A stretch of DNA of 64,000 nt from an uncultured Lachnospiraceae bacterium (GCA_910589195.1 CAJUTC010000016.1:1-64000); one strand, 5' to 3'; positions 16,244 to 25,488 are shown, numbered from the stretch's first letter. The notes: generated by a model from the sequence alone, not told the origin. Numbers and translations are program-made.

Positions 16244-17464
16244 TTAAGCTTCCCATACTCTTCCTTCCCGGCAGAACGCAATAAACTCAAATTCAGCTTC
16301 TCCTGCCTGAATCCGATCCCCTGTATGGATTTCAGCAGATTTTTGAACCGCCGCTTCATTTAAATATACAGGTTCTCCAGACTGCCAAACCAGATAAAAA
16401 TGATTGCTTCTGTCATCATATACGACAGCACATACGGTTTCATTTAGTTCTTTTGGAAGCGGGATATCCATATTCTCCTGGCTGCCCATCCGGTTAAATC
16501 CTCTATACAGCCGATAGTCGCGGCCTTTCCCTTCTCCTTTTACGCATACCAGCCACCCTGCCACATACTGAGCGGGAGAAAGGGGAGAAGCTTCCTCCAC
16601 AGAAGGCTGGGGTTTTATCCCGGAACCAGTCATCCCGTTTGACAATCCCGGCTTTGCAGGCTCTGGTTTTGTAGATTCTGACTTTGAAGGCGCTGATGCG
16701 GCAGATGTTACAGAAGAGCCTTCTATAACCGTTTCCGCTTTCGCTTCCGGTAAAACCTTAGAATCTGTGTCGGTGAGCCTGCTGCTGTGGGAAAATGCAA
16801 TGGTCCGGTTATCATCTTCGTCTATGCTAGCTGACGGCGTATGGGGAAAAGCGATGGTCCGGTTATCATCTTCGTCTATGCTAGCTGACGGCGTATGGGG
16901 AAAAGCGATGGTCCGGTTATCATCTTCGTCTACGCTAGCTGGCGGCGTATGGGGAAAGGCGATGGTCCGGTTGTCATCTTCGCCTACGCTACCTGCACTG
17001 CTCTGGCCAAAGGCGATGGTCCGGTTGTCGTCTTCCATATAGCTGCCACCGCTGCTCTGACCAAAAGCGATGGTCCGGTTGTCGTCTTCCATATAGCTGC
17101 CACCGCTGCTCTGACCAAAGGCGATGGTCTGGTTGTCGTCTTCCATGTAGCTGCCACCACTGCTCTGACCAAAGGCAATCGTCCGATCATCATCTTCGGT
17201 TCCCGCCCCCGGCATTTGTGATAAGCCGATAGTTCGATCATCGTAGTTTAACGATGTGGCGCTGCCTCCTGGAACAGCGGGAATTACCGGAGCCTGGGGT
17301 TGTTGATGAGTAGTTTCCTTATCTTTATCTTTACGGAAGAAATTGAACCGTTTTGGTTTATCAGGCTTCTCCGGCTCAGCCGCCGGTAGCACGCCGCAGT
17401 GGGGACACTGCGAAAATTTGGTATCATCATAATAATGCCCTTTGCTGCATCTTACAACTGCCAT
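16244..17464 (-). CDS. Repeat protein with nine TIAF phospho-acceptor-like motifs and a C-terminal FHA-like domain
   Basis: The product has 406 residues. An N-terminal zinc knuckle (CSKGHYYDDTKFSQCPHC) is followed by a charged linker. About 160 residues then form nine repeats whose core is DDNRTIAF, spaced 18 residues apart in the middle of the array. The C-terminal 130 residues form an FHA-like domain (YRLYRGFNRMGSQENMD, then LNEAAV and a GDRIQAG motif). Each repeat presents one Thr after acidic residues, the kind of site that Ser/Thr kinases modify and FHA domains read. The design suggests a multivalent phospho-scaffold, perhaps binding FHA domains of EssC or neighbours. No such role is demonstrated. 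It is the first gene after a consensus promoter. Confidence 0.88.
   Translation of the reverse strand: MAVVRCSKGHYYDDTKFSQCPHCGVLPAAEPEKPDKPKRFNFFRKDKDKETTHQQPQAPVIPAVPGGSATSLNYDDRTIGLSQMPGAGTEDDDRTIAFGQSSGGSYMEDDNQTIAFGQSSGGSYMEDDNRTIAFGQSSGGSYMEDDNRTIAFGQSSAGSVGEDDNRTIAFPHTPPASVDEDDNRTIAFPHTPSASIDEDDNRTIAFPHTPSASIDEDDNRTIAFSHSSRLTDTDSKVLPEAKAETVIEGSSVTSAASAPSKSESTKPEPAKPGLSNGMTGSGIKPQPSVEEASPLSPAQYVAGWLVCVKGEGKGRDYRLYRGFNRMGSQENMDIPLPKELNETVCAVVYDDRSNHFYLVWQSGEPVYLNEAAVQKSAEIHTGDRIQAGEAEFEFIAFCREGRVWEA
16790..17245. repeat. 54-bp tandem repeats encoding DDNRTIAF units
   Basis: Near-identical 54-base units, each 18 codons, repeat in frame. Neighbouring copies at 16800-16960 differ by only a few bases, and a second sub-family (GQSSGGSYM type) lies at 16990-17200. 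High DNA identity implies recent expansion or gene conversion and likely variation in copy number. Confidence 0.9.
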
Positions 17465-17519
17465 TTTATCCTCCTTGAACGTTTACTAAAATTGTATTTT
17501 TTATTCATTAAATATACTC

Positions 17520-17548
17520 ATTATATACAGAATAAAATTCTTTGTCAA
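17520..17548 (-). promoter_or_regulatory. Consensus SigA promoter of the FHA/zinc-ribbon operon
   Basis: Minus-strand TTGACA (17543-17548) and TATAAT (17520-17525) with a 17-base spacer form a perfect SigA consensus. It lies in the 104-base gap before the repeat-protein gene, whose ATG at 17464 has a GGAGG ribosome binding site. It should be a strong constitutive start for genes 17464 down to 11644. Confidence 0.88.
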
Positions 17549-17568
17549 TTTATCTCGTTTTAATTTAA

Positions 17569-18786
17569 CTAATTCCCATGAGTATTCAATGTATTGGTAA
17601 ATACACTGTTATATCCTTCCGTTTCAAAATTTGGCACGGCAAAAATGCTGCTATCTGACATTAAAAAGTAATGGCTTCCATCATTAGTAGAGTATCCTAC
17701 CAGGTTTTTCCCGTTTTTCCGCTCTAATCTGGGAGGGATTCCGCTGTTATTGGAGAATAAATAATCATACCTGTTTCCGTTTTGGTAATAAACGGAAAAA
17801 TTGAATTCCCCTTCTGATATACCATTTGTAAAAAATCCGGTTCCGAAGTAATTCGGGGATCTTGTGCTTTGGTTTGTATACACAACCGTATCAATCCTGC
17901 CTGTTCCATTTGGCTTATCTTCCCTCCACTCTCCGGAATAAATCACATACCGCTCTTGGTTATTGGTATAATAATTCCCAACCCCATCTCGTTTCTGATC
18001 GGTCATCTGCCCCAGATACACATAACCATTTGGATATACCACTGTATACTGATCGCTTGCCTGCCGCATAATCAAAGGCTCTTCCAGTTTTGCCACCAGA
18101 TCCAGAAACTCCTGTGTCAAAAGAACATCTTTTGCCAGTTCCCCAGCGTTAGCCTGGATCATAGCAGACAGCCGTGCTAACAGTTCCTCATACTCCTTTT
18201 TAATTTCATAGCGAATGGTTAGCCGTTCAATTTCCTCTGTTAACTGGCGGGCCGTAATATCTGCGTCGTTCAGCGCCTTTAGAGCCTGTTCCAGATCTCC
18301 CATTGCTTCATAAGCCCCGGAAAGTTTTAGATAAGAATCCTCTTCCTCCTGGTCATAAACAATCAAATCCTTATAGTATTTAACCGCTGTATTATAGTCT
18401 TCCTTTTTAAATGCTTTATCACCCATATCCGTTAACTGCGTTATAATCTGAGTATGCATTTTGCGGATTGCCGCATTGGTATCTGCATCCTTTTCCGACG
18501 AAGACATATCTTCTGCTACTGCAAGGCCTTTTTTCAGCACATTAATGGAACTGTCAACCTCATCCTGAGCGGTAAATACATCGGCCAGTCCCTTATAGGC
18601 CTCCATTTCCTTTGGTTCAATCTGGAGCGCTTTTGAATATGCAAGCATCGCTTTGTCATACTCTAAATCTACCAGGTACTGCTGCCCCAAATCAAGCTGC
18701 CTGTTTACCCGGAAATCGGAAATCGCGCCGCACCCGGTCAGCAAAAAGCAGCTAATCAGCACTGCCTTGCAAAACTTCTTCATCAT
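17569..18786 (-). CDS. Lipoprotein with TPR and MORN-like repeats
   Basis: The product has 405 residues. A lipoprotein signal peptide ends in the lipobox LTGC, so the mature N-terminus is lipid-anchored outside the membrane. Residues about 30-180 hold TPR helices (YDKAMLAYSKALQIEPKEMEAY; a second at NTAVKYYKDLI). Residues about 245-330 hold MORN-like repeats (YPNGYVYLGQMTDQKRDGVGNY; YSGEWREDKPNGTGRID). TPR units bind proteins, and MORN units often bind lipid or form scaffolds. It follows the small membrane protein by about 60 bases, at the end of the unit that begins at 26382. Role unknown; possibly an envelope partner of the TPR kinase just upstream. Confidence 0.87.
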   Translation of the reverse strand: MMKKFCKAVLISCFLLTGCGAISDFRVNRQLDLGQQYLVDLEYDKAMLAYSKALQIEPKEMEAYKGLADVFTAQDEVDSSINVLKKGLAVAEDMSSSEKDADTNAAIRKMHTQIITQLTDMGDKAFKKEDYNTAVKYYKDLIVYDQEEEDSYLKLSGAYEAMGDLEQALKALNDADITARQLTEEIERLTIRYEIKKEYEELLARLSAMIQANAGELAKDVLLTQEFLDLVAKLEEPLIMRQASDQYTVVYPNGYVYLGQMTDQKRDGVGNYYTNNQERYVIYSGEWREDKPNGTGRIDTVVYTNQSTRSPNYFGTGFFTNGISEGEFNFSVYYQNGNRYDYLFSNNSGIPPRLERKNGKNLVGYSTNDGSHYFLMSDSSIFAVPNFETEGYNSVFTNTLNTHGN

Positions 18787-18848
18787 TTCCCCTCACATTT
18801 CTCTTTCGCTTCTGAATCTAAAAAGCTTTTATAAATAATTCGTATCAA

Positions 18849-18992
18849 TTAATATTTTTCATGCATCCGCCATTCCATTTGCCGTTTTTTCTTTTCCCCT
18901 AAAGCAAAAAACAAAATCAACCGAATAAGACCTGCAAAAAAAAGCAGAACCCCGGATCCAATCAGAATCATTCCCGCACTCGTATTTATCAC
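18849..18992 (-). CDS. Small single-pass membrane protein (47 residues, GTG start)
   Basis: A GTG start at 18992 overlaps the kinase stop codon (GTGA) and leads into INTSAGMILIGSGVLLFFAG, a single hydrophobic helix, then a basic tail ending HEKY and a stop at 18849. A GAAAGG ribosome binding site precedes it. The overlap with the kinase, clean topology (outside Ser/Thr, inside KKKRQ) and lack of frame competition make it believable despite its length. It could modulate the kinase. It belongs to no family I know. Confidence 0.65.
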   Translation of the reverse strand: MINTSAGMILIGSGVLLFFAGLIRLILFFALGEKKKRQMEWRMHEKY

Positions 18993-21157
18993 CTTTGCCT
19001 TTCATACCAGCCGCCGGTAAGGAGATCCTCATACATCTGCTCCAACAGCTCCATCTCCTCATCCTGCTGCTGTTCCTGCTTTTCATAAAGAGTTCTGGCA
19101 TTTTCATAGCAAATGCGGAAATTTTCATAATTCCTTTGGCTGTTTTCTTTTTTCTGCTGCTTATCTAGCTCCAGAAAAGCCAGCAGCTTATGGCCTTGGT
19201 AGTCATTCGGATACTGGTCTAGCAAAAGCTCTGCCATCTTTTGCGCTTCCTGTATGTTCCCGGTTTCCCGATAAAGAATCCCAATATTTCCCATTACCCG
19301 AAGCGTTTTATCACCCATATTGTATATGGCAATGTATTGGTTTAACGCCCGTATCCGATCTTCTACGGATCTGGACTGTTCCCCTCGTAACAAATAGTCC
19401 CCTGCCAATGCTTCCAAAAGCTTTTTATTCGACGCATTTTCCTGCTTTTTTGTTTCCTCCTCCAGCATGTAAATAGCAGTATTCAGATATTCCGGGCCGC
19501 ACTGCACATACATCTGGTTCAGCAGCAAGATTGCCCGTTCCTTAAGCTGCTTTTCCTGGGTTCTTTCTATCATATCTGACAGCTCTTTTTGGGCGCTTAA
19601 GTAATCTTTTTGGGCATAACTGATTTCTCCTGACGCAAACGCGATGGAATCGGAATCCAGATCCAGACCGCTAGCCTGCTCCAATGCCTGTTTCGCCGGC
19701 CCGATCCGTCCGCACCGGGCCAGGGCTATGGCATAGTCCCGGAACAAATCCGGATTTTCTTCCTGGTATTCCAAAGCCTTTTCCAGATAATCAGCGGCTT
19801 CCTTGTTTCGCTCCTGTTCCAAAAAGGCATTTCCCATAATATAGTAAAGACTTCCAAGCTTTTTCCGGTCAGCTTCTCCTTTTATCTGGTATTGCTTTTC
19901 CCCAAGCATAATAAGACCTTGGCGAACGCAAGCGTCATATTCGCCTTTCTGGTATAGCAAAAGCAATTCCAGCGCGTCTGCGTCAACCCGGTTTTTTACC
20001 AGTTTCTGTGCTTTCTCAATCAATTCCGACGCCTTTTTTGCTTCTCCGTCCTCTAAAAGTTGTTCTGCTTCCTGCACATAGGCCTGATATTGTATCTGTC
20101 CTTCCCGTCCTTTTACCAAAACACCGGCTCCGGTAAGGAAGATCCCTCCAGCTATCATTGCTGAGGAAGCCACATTTCCCCAAAACCTTTTTTTCCAAAA
20201 TCTCCGGTATTCGGAGTCCAATTCATAAATATGCTCAAAGGCCAGGTTTAACTGCATCCCGTTTTGATAACGTTTTTCAGGAGAAAGCTCCATGCAGGTT
20301 TCAATAATATGGCTGAGTCCCTCGCTTAGTGGAATCGAATATGCTGAAATGGGAACAATATTCAAAAAATTTATGTGGGGCTTTCTTCCTGTTAATAAAT
20401 GATATAAGGTCGCTCCAAAGCTGTAGATATCTGACCGCTCATCTACTTTGCTGTTAATCATTGGTTCTAAGTTGGCAAATGCCTGGCGGCTAAAAATCTT
20501 TGTAGTACTTCCTATTTCCTGGCTTCCCCACATCTGCCCAGGCCTTCCCGGCGCTTGGCTGTGCCTGGTAGGGCCTGCCAGTACCCTTTCCAAATAAGCG
20601 CAATACTGCTCCATATTCCGGTACTGCTCCGGAGGAGAATACCCTCCACTGAGCCAGGTAACACTTTTCTGGCCTTTGTGGAATGCCAGGGATATGTTAA
20701 AATCAATCAGGCAGACCGCCCCGGTTCTTTCATTCCACATAATATTCCCTGGCTTAATATCACTGTGGATAATCGGTATTCTTTGGCTGTGGAGGTACTC
20801 TAACGCTCTGGAAAGCTGCCGCGCCCAGTTAAGAACTTCTTTCTGGCCAAACCAGCCCCGCCTTTTTAAGGCTTCTGACAGGCTTATTCCCTCTATAAAG
20901 TCAATAACCGTAAAAACTCTTCCGTGATCTTCAAAAAAGTCCAATACTTTAGGCAGGTTTTCGTGTTTTAAGCCCTTTAAGATATCCGCTTCCGCCCTGC
21001 TTTCTAACAGGGATGCCGCAGATTCTTTGATCTGTTTTACCACCACGTAATTTTGGAGGTTGCTGTCAAAGGCCCGGTAAACGACTCCTCCGCCGCCTTC
21101 CCCTACTACCCGGTCAATTACATAGCGGTTATTAAGCCGCACTCCCCTATTTATCAT
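18989..21157 (-). CDS. Membrane Ser/Thr protein kinase with external TPR repeats
   Basis: From the ATG at 21157 the product has 722 residues; an upstream in-frame start at 21232 lies well inside the previous gene. The kinase domain (about 10-300) has GEGGGG, K41 in VVVK, and HSD (131-133) where HRD is usual. It has DFN (152-154) instead of DFG, with an insert of about 40 residues after the activation loop. A transmembrane helix (about 328-349) is followed by TPR-like helices to the C-terminus (for example YIMGNAFLEQERNKEAADYLEKAL). The metal-binding aspartates are kept, so activity is possible but may be altered by DFN. Unlike the other kinases it has no zinc ribbon. Confidence 0.9.
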   Translation of the reverse strand: MINRGVRLNNRYVIDRVVGEGGGGVVYRAFDSNLQNYVVVKQIKESAASLLESRAEADILKGLKHENLPKVLDFFEDHGRVFTVIDFIEGISLSEALKRRGWFGQKEVLNWARQLSRALEYLHSQRIPIIHSDIKPGNIMWNERTGAVCLIDFNISLAFHKGQKSVTWLSGGYSPPEQYRNMEQYCAYLERVLAGPTRHSQAPGRPGQMWGSQEIGSTTKIFSRQAFANLEPMINSKVDERSDIYSFGATLYHLLTGRKPHINFLNIVPISAYSIPLSEGLSHIIETCMELSPEKRYQNGMQLNLAFEHIYELDSEYRRFWKKRFWGNVASSAMIAGGIFLTGAGVLVKGREGQIQYQAYVQEAEQLLEDGEAKKASELIEKAQKLVKNRVDADALELLLLYQKGEYDACVRQGLIMLGEKQYQIKGEADRKKLGSLYYIMGNAFLEQERNKEAADYLEKALEYQEENPDLFRDYAIALARCGRIGPAKQALEQASGLDLDSDSIAFASGEISYAQKDYLSAQKELSDMIERTQEKQLKERAILLLNQMYVQCGPEYLNTAIYMLEEETKKQENASNKKLLEALAGDYLLRGEQSRSVEDRIRALNQYIAIYNMGDKTLRVMGNIGILYRETGNIQEAQKMAELLLDQYPNDYQGHKLLAFLELDKQQKKENSQRNYENFRICYENARTLYEKQEQQQDEEMELLEQMYEDLLTGGWYERQR

Positions 21158-23339
21158 TATGCCACCAAGATTTATCCGAAATATTGGAGTAATACCGTTG
21201 GATTGGAACAATGGAACCATTCCGTATCTCAAATACCTCCCAGATTACTCCCGGCGTATTGGCCGGAACGGTAAACGTAGCAGTCAAGCCGTTTGACGTA
21301 TATACATTTACCATAGCCCCGGAATAAGACATTTCATAGGAGGTTGGATTATCCCTGATACAGTTGGTAAAATCTGCCACGTAATATTTGTACAATCCAT
21401 TTCTCAAAACGGGAATCGTCATGGTTTCCGGGCCATAGCTGTCAGTATCGTCCACATCCAGGTTATTGCCCATAGCGTCGCTTTTATTTCCATACCAAAT
21501 ATGGTAGGTATTATTGCCAAACGCACTGTCATACGGAGTAAACAAATGGGAATCCAAATCCGATGGGGTTTGTCCCCAGGTAAGGACGATACGCACTTCC
21601 CCTTCTGCCAGCTTAGGTGAGGCGTTAATCCGGATGATATCAATTCCCGTCCGGGCGGCAAAATTGTAATAGGTATTATCATACCCCTGTTTTACTACCT
21701 CTGCCGTATACATTCCAGGAGGAAGATCCATGCTTACCACACCCATTTCGTCTGCCGTGGCCTGAGCCACCACACCGCCATCCCTGTGGTTTACGCCGTC
21801 CCGGATATAGATAGCCGCATTGCTAAGCCGCTGCATCCCGCTTCCATCCTGGGCAAAGTTTAATGCGTCATACATCTGGACACTGATTGGAAAGCTTTGA
21901 TCGCTTCTGGCAACCATATAAACCGCGTCCTGGTAATCTGATAATACTTGCCCATTAATTTCAATCCCGTAAACGGTAGCTGGTACACATCCTTCACTGG
22001 TTACGCTTAGCCGATACCGCCTGTTATCCGATGGGACAACAATCCGGTACATACCTGCTTCATCCGTATTCGCTTCATACAGCTCCTCACTATCCGTTTC
22101 CGAAACCAGAACTGTCCGGGCTCCGGAAATTGGATTCCCCTGCTGATCATACACATACCCGGTAATCTCACTGATCCCTTCCGCTGTCAACACCGTATGA
22201 TAGGTATTATAAGCAGCGTTAATCATCCGTTTTTCCGTAATATCATAAGTAGACTGGGCACCTGCGTCCAAACTGGAATACTGGATAATGCTTGAAGGCG
22301 GGTTATCTCCCTGTCTTGCCGATTCTGGCCCGATCACATAATTTGCCTGGACTCCGTTGGATACCACCCTCCACTTTACCATACAGTCATTATTATAGTA
22401 AAACCGCTGTCCGTCTTTTGTAGGCACCGCGTAGGAAGGGATATAGTTAATATCATTCCTTACAAAAATAAAGCTTACTTTTCCGTAATCATCGTAATAA
22501 TAATCCGTAATTTCCAGATAGTCATTAATGTATTCAATGCTTACAATCTTATTTACTTTTCCGGTAGCAGGATTGGTATAAATCTCATACTCCATCACAT
22601 TACCAGTTTCCGCGTTCCGAAGCATTTTTCTGGCAATATTATATCCGTTAATTAAGCCGTCTGACGCACTGGTGGGGCTGATGTCTTCCAGGGTATAAAA
22701 CAAATTCTTATCCCATGCGTAACTGGTATTTCTGGTTCCTGGAGTAAAGTTTTCCGCAAACACCTGAATAGAAGCGGTCGAGTCACCTTGTGCGTTATAT
22801 GTTGCTATTGCCCGTGCTAATTCGCTGTCAGAAAGCATGCCTGCCAGGCTTTCTTCACCCTGGCTTTCCGACTCCTCAGTCGGCTCCTCTGGAAGTGTTG
22901 CCTGGGTTTCCATTCCACTGCCCTCTTCTGCTTCCGTTTCCAGTGTTTCTTCCGTTTCCTCCACTTCCGTTGTTACCTCTGTCCCACGGTTTCCCGAACC
23001 GGAAAAGCGTGTCCACAAAAAGAATGCTGCGCCAATTGCCAAAACCGCCGCTATGGCGGCAATTAAGATACCAACTATAACTTTGCTTCCCTTGGAACTG
23101 GTTTCATCCTCCATATCCGGCATTTGCCCCGGCTGAAACGGCGGCGGTGCAGAGCCTCCCGCCGCTAAATTCGGCTGCCTCCCGGAATATCCGTTTTGAT
23201 TCCCCGGCATTCCGGGCGCCGGGCCTGGCTGGCCATTTGGATTCCCCGGCGCCACAGGCGGCATCTCCACAGGGGTTCCGCATTGGCTGCATACCCTTGC
23301 ATGATCATCTAATTTTTTTCCGCATTTCTTGCAAAACAA
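21147..23339 (-). CDS. Zinc-ribbon membrane protein with Ig-like and YfaP-like external domains
   Basis: The product has 730 residues and starts with TTG at 23339, giving a zinc ribbon FCKKCGKKLDDHARVCSQC. A Pro/Gly linker and a transmembrane helix (about 87-110) follow, then an acidic Glu/Thr stalk. Outside, a carboxypeptidase regulatory-like domain (EGISEITGYVYDQQGNPISG) and a second similar one precede a C-terminal domain. That last domain contains RIVLTWGQTPSDLDSHLF and DDTDSYGPETMTI, the pattern of YfaP/DUF2135-type domains. It probably binds a polymer at the cell surface. Its end overlaps the start of the TPR kinase by 11 bases, so the two are coupled. Confidence 0.85.
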   Translation of the reverse strand: MFCKKCGKKLDDHARVCSQCGTPVEMPPVAPGNPNGQPGPAPGMPGNQNGYSGRQPNLAAGGSAPPPFQPGQMPDMEDETSSKGSKVIVGILIAAIAAVLAIGAAFFLWTRFSGSGNRGTEVTTEVEETEETLETEAEEGSGMETQATLPEEPTEESESQGEESLAGMLSDSELARAIATYNAQGDSTASIQVFAENFTPGTRNTSYAWDKNLFYTLEDISPTSASDGLINGYNIARKMLRNAETGNVMEYEIYTNPATGKVNKIVSIEYINDYLEITDYYYDDYGKVSFIFVRNDINYIPSYAVPTKDGQRFYYNNDCMVKWRVVSNGVQANYVIGPESARQGDNPPSSIIQYSSLDAGAQSTYDITEKRMINAAYNTYHTVLTAEGISEITGYVYDQQGNPISGARTVLVSETDSEELYEANTDEAGMYRIVVPSDNRRYRLSVTSEGCVPATVYGIEINGQVLSDYQDAVYMVARSDQSFPISVQMYDALNFAQDGSGMQRLSNAAIYIRDGVNHRDGGVVAQATADEMGVVSMDLPPGMYTAEVVKQGYDNTYYNFAARTGIDIIRINASPKLAEGEVRIVLTWGQTPSDLDSHLFTPYDSAFGNNTYHIWYGNKSDAMGNNLDVDDTDSYGPETMTIPVLRNGLYKYYVADFTNCIRDNPTSYEMSYSGAMVNVYTSNGLTATFTVPANTPGVIWEVFEIRNGSIVPIQRYYSNISDKSWWHNDK

Positions 23340-23395
23340 CTCCCATTCCCCCTGCTCTGATTTTGTATCTTCTTTAATGTTCCTGTTTTCTTTCG

Positions 23396-24451
23396 TTAGT
23401 GACTATTTTTATCAAAATGCTGATAGTCTTTTGGATTATTCCAATCACCGCCCCATTGGAACCCTCTTTCTGTAAATAATCGATATGCCAAGTCGTCATG
23501 TGTAATTACGTGAGGCAGACCGGTATCTCGGGCAATATAGTCATCCGCATTGGAATGATACCATTTTGCCGTTCCGGTGCTATAGGATACGTAGGGATTT
23601 TGCTGAGGATTTAAATCAATGGCTCTCCCATACGCATGGTTGGAAAGCCTTCCTCCTCCCGTAATTTCCCGATAGCAGAATGCAGATGTATTATTTACAT
23701 CAATCGATGCTGTATCTGTGGTGTCCGGATCCCCTGTCCAGTAATTGTCCACCAAATACATAGACTGGATCTGATATTTTGCCTGGAACAGCTCCGTAAA
23801 GATTTCCAGCACATCCTGCAAAATATCCTGGTTAACGATCAGCTCCCCTACCTGAATGTTCCCGTCAAAATTATAATGAAGCAGTTTCACGTACCGAAGG
23901 CTGCTTAACGGAACATACGGGTTATCCCGATAAGACTTTCCATTAATCCTCTTATGTAAGTTGTCGCCTTCTTCCAGCTCCCAGAACATAAAATAGTTTC
24001 CCAAATTGGAAAAATCCAACTGTTCTGCCAAAATCACCGTTCCTGGCGCCAGACCTGACAGGTTTTCCAAATATAACGGCTCCGTTTCTTTTGGTTGTTC
24101 TGTTTCTTTTGGGTCTTCTGTTATCATTGGATCTTTCGTTTCCGCTGGATCTTCTGATTCTTTCGGTTTTTCTGCCAGATCCTCTGGCACATCTTTCTGA
24201 CTTTTGGGAGCCTGGCCTAGGGCTTCTTCCTGCACATGTGAACTGTCTTCCCCGGCTTCTTTTCCCTTTTCCATATCTTCCATCAGCAAAAAATTTTGGC
24301 GGATCAGACCATCTAGCTGCTCTTGCTTTTTAATCAGGGCGGCTAAAGAAATCACTAGGCTGGCAGCCAACCCCAGGCACAGCGCCCCCAATATTGCCAC
24401 CGCTGAAAGTCCCGGTTTCTTCCGGCTGTTTCTTTTTTTTATTCCATCCAT
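23396..24451 (-). CDS. Membrane-anchored M15-family D-Ala-D-Ala carboxypeptidase-like enzyme
   Basis: The product has 351 residues. A transmembrane anchor (about 16-40) is followed by an acidic stalk (KETEQPKETEP-type) and a catalytic domain. Its motifs SNHAYGRAIDLNP and DYQHFD supply the metal ligands H272, D279 and H345 expected for M15 (VanY-like) peptidases. Such enzymes trim the stem peptide of peptidoglycan. A wall-cutting enzyme beside a secretion system could open a path through the wall. The ATG directly follows the upstream stop codon (TAAATG). The exact bond cleaved is not decided by sequence. Confidence 0.9.
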   Translation of the reverse strand: MDGIKKRNSRKKPGLSAVAILGALCLGLAASLVISLAALIKKQEQLDGLIRQNFLLMEDMEKGKEAGEDSSHVQEEALGQAPKSQKDVPEDLAEKPKESEDPAETKDPMITEDPKETEQPKETEPLYLENLSGLAPGTVILAEQLDFSNLGNYFMFWELEEGDNLHKRINGKSYRDNPYVPLSSLRYVKLLHYNFDGNIQVGELIVNQDILQDVLEIFTELFQAKYQIQSMYLVDNYWTGDPDTTDTASIDVNNTSAFCYREITGGGRLSNHAYGRAIDLNPQQNPYVSYSTGTAKWYHSNADDYIARDTGLPHVITHDDLAYRLFTERGFQWGGDWNNPKDYQHFDKNSH

Positions 24452-25453
24452 TTAATTTCCATACACTCCAATTTCTGCAATCGTAGCATCCTCATATTCT
24501 GTTCCCGGATATACATCATCCACGACTACCCGGATACTGGAAGCCGCAACCGGCCTGGATAGCACCACCGCAAATTCCACCTTTTCTTTGGGGAATGTCA
24601 CGGAAAACACCTGATCCCCTAACTGAATAGACAGGATCCTGGGGGTATCATTTTTTGCGTACCAGGCATCTGACCGGTGGTTTCCTAAAAGGAAAGTAAT
24701 AATTCGCACCTGGTATTCCTGATCAAATCCAATTCCCACGTACTGGCCAATGCCATGGCCTGCCACACCTTCCTGCCAACTGGTGGTTGCCTGTCCGTCA
24801 AAGGCGCTCCACCCTGTATTGTCAATAGTGGTGCCCGGTTGTACCACGTGGGAGGAATCTACTGCTGTTGCCTTTACCACTCCTGCCCTTACCAAACCAT
24901 GAAAATCAACTTGAGAGCTATACTGCAGCGATACCGTAACCGGCTCTTCCGCTGCTAAAACTGCCCCTGTGGTTGGCGTGGTTGTAGTCATGGCAGCCGC
25001 TGCCCCGGTAGTAGCAGCCTCTGTTGCCATAGTAGGATATCCGTCTGCTATGGTTTCCGGCATCGTTGCCTCTGCTAACGGATCCTCACCTTCCTCCATG
25101 CCTTCCCCTGAGTCTTCTTTCTCATCCTGGCGGCCTTTCTGTTTTTCTTCTGGATCCTCTTCGTCTTCTTCTTTATCTTCCCCGAATTCCGCATGGATGG
25201 ATTCTAACAGCGCTTCATTATTCTTTTCATTTATATAGTAAAAAATCCCCATCCCCAGACCTGCTATCAGGAGAACCAAAAGCACGGCCAGAAAAATAAT
25301 CAGCCCCGTTTTTCCCTTCTTTTTTTTCGGCGGCACAGGCAAAGTACCTGGCTGCATGGAATATCTTGGTCCTCCAATACTGCATCCGCACTTGCTGCAA
25401 AACCTTGACCCATCTTTTAAATTCGCCCCGCATTTTGGACAAAACATACTCAT
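24452..25453 (-). CDS. Zinc-ribbon membrane protein with external glycan-binding-like domain
   Basis: The product has 333 residues. A zinc ribbon (FCPKCGANLKDGSRFCSKC), a transmembrane helix (about 50-72) and a long acidic plus Thr/Ala-rich stalk come first. The C-terminal 145 residues form a beta-sandwich-like domain (NTGWSAFDGQATTSWQEG; QYVGIGF; SIRVVVDDVYPG; IAEIGVY). This matches the discoidin-like domain found in some bacterial glycan-binding and NADase-translocation proteins. It should bind sugar on the surface. An ATG with AGGGAGGAT upstream is used. Confidence 0.85.
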   Translation of the reverse strand: MSMFCPKCGANLKDGSRFCSKCGCSIGGPRYSMQPGTLPVPPKKKKGKTGLIIFLAVLLVLLIAGLGMGIFYYINEKNNEALLESIHAEFGEDKEEDEEDPEEKQKGRQDEKEDSGEGMEEGEDPLAEATMPETIADGYPTMATEAATTGAAAAMTTTTPTTGAVLAAEEPVTVSLQYSSQVDFHGLVRAGVVKATAVDSSHVVQPGTTIDNTGWSAFDGQATTSWQEGVAGHGIGQYVGIGFDQEYQVRIITFLLGNHRSDAWYAKNDTPRILSIQLGDQVFSVTFPKEKVEFAVVLSRPVAASSIRVVVDDVYPGTEYEDATIAEIGVYGN

Positions 25454-25488
25454 ATCCTCCCTCTTTTGTCAATCCTAAGCCTTTTTCT

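Noticed and set aside
16767..17221. Repetitive plus-strand and alternative-frame open frames
   Set aside because: They arise from the 54-base repeats of the TIAF protein read in other frames.
16790..17245. CRISPR array
   Set aside because: The repeat units are contiguous, coding and in frame, without unique spacers of fixed length.
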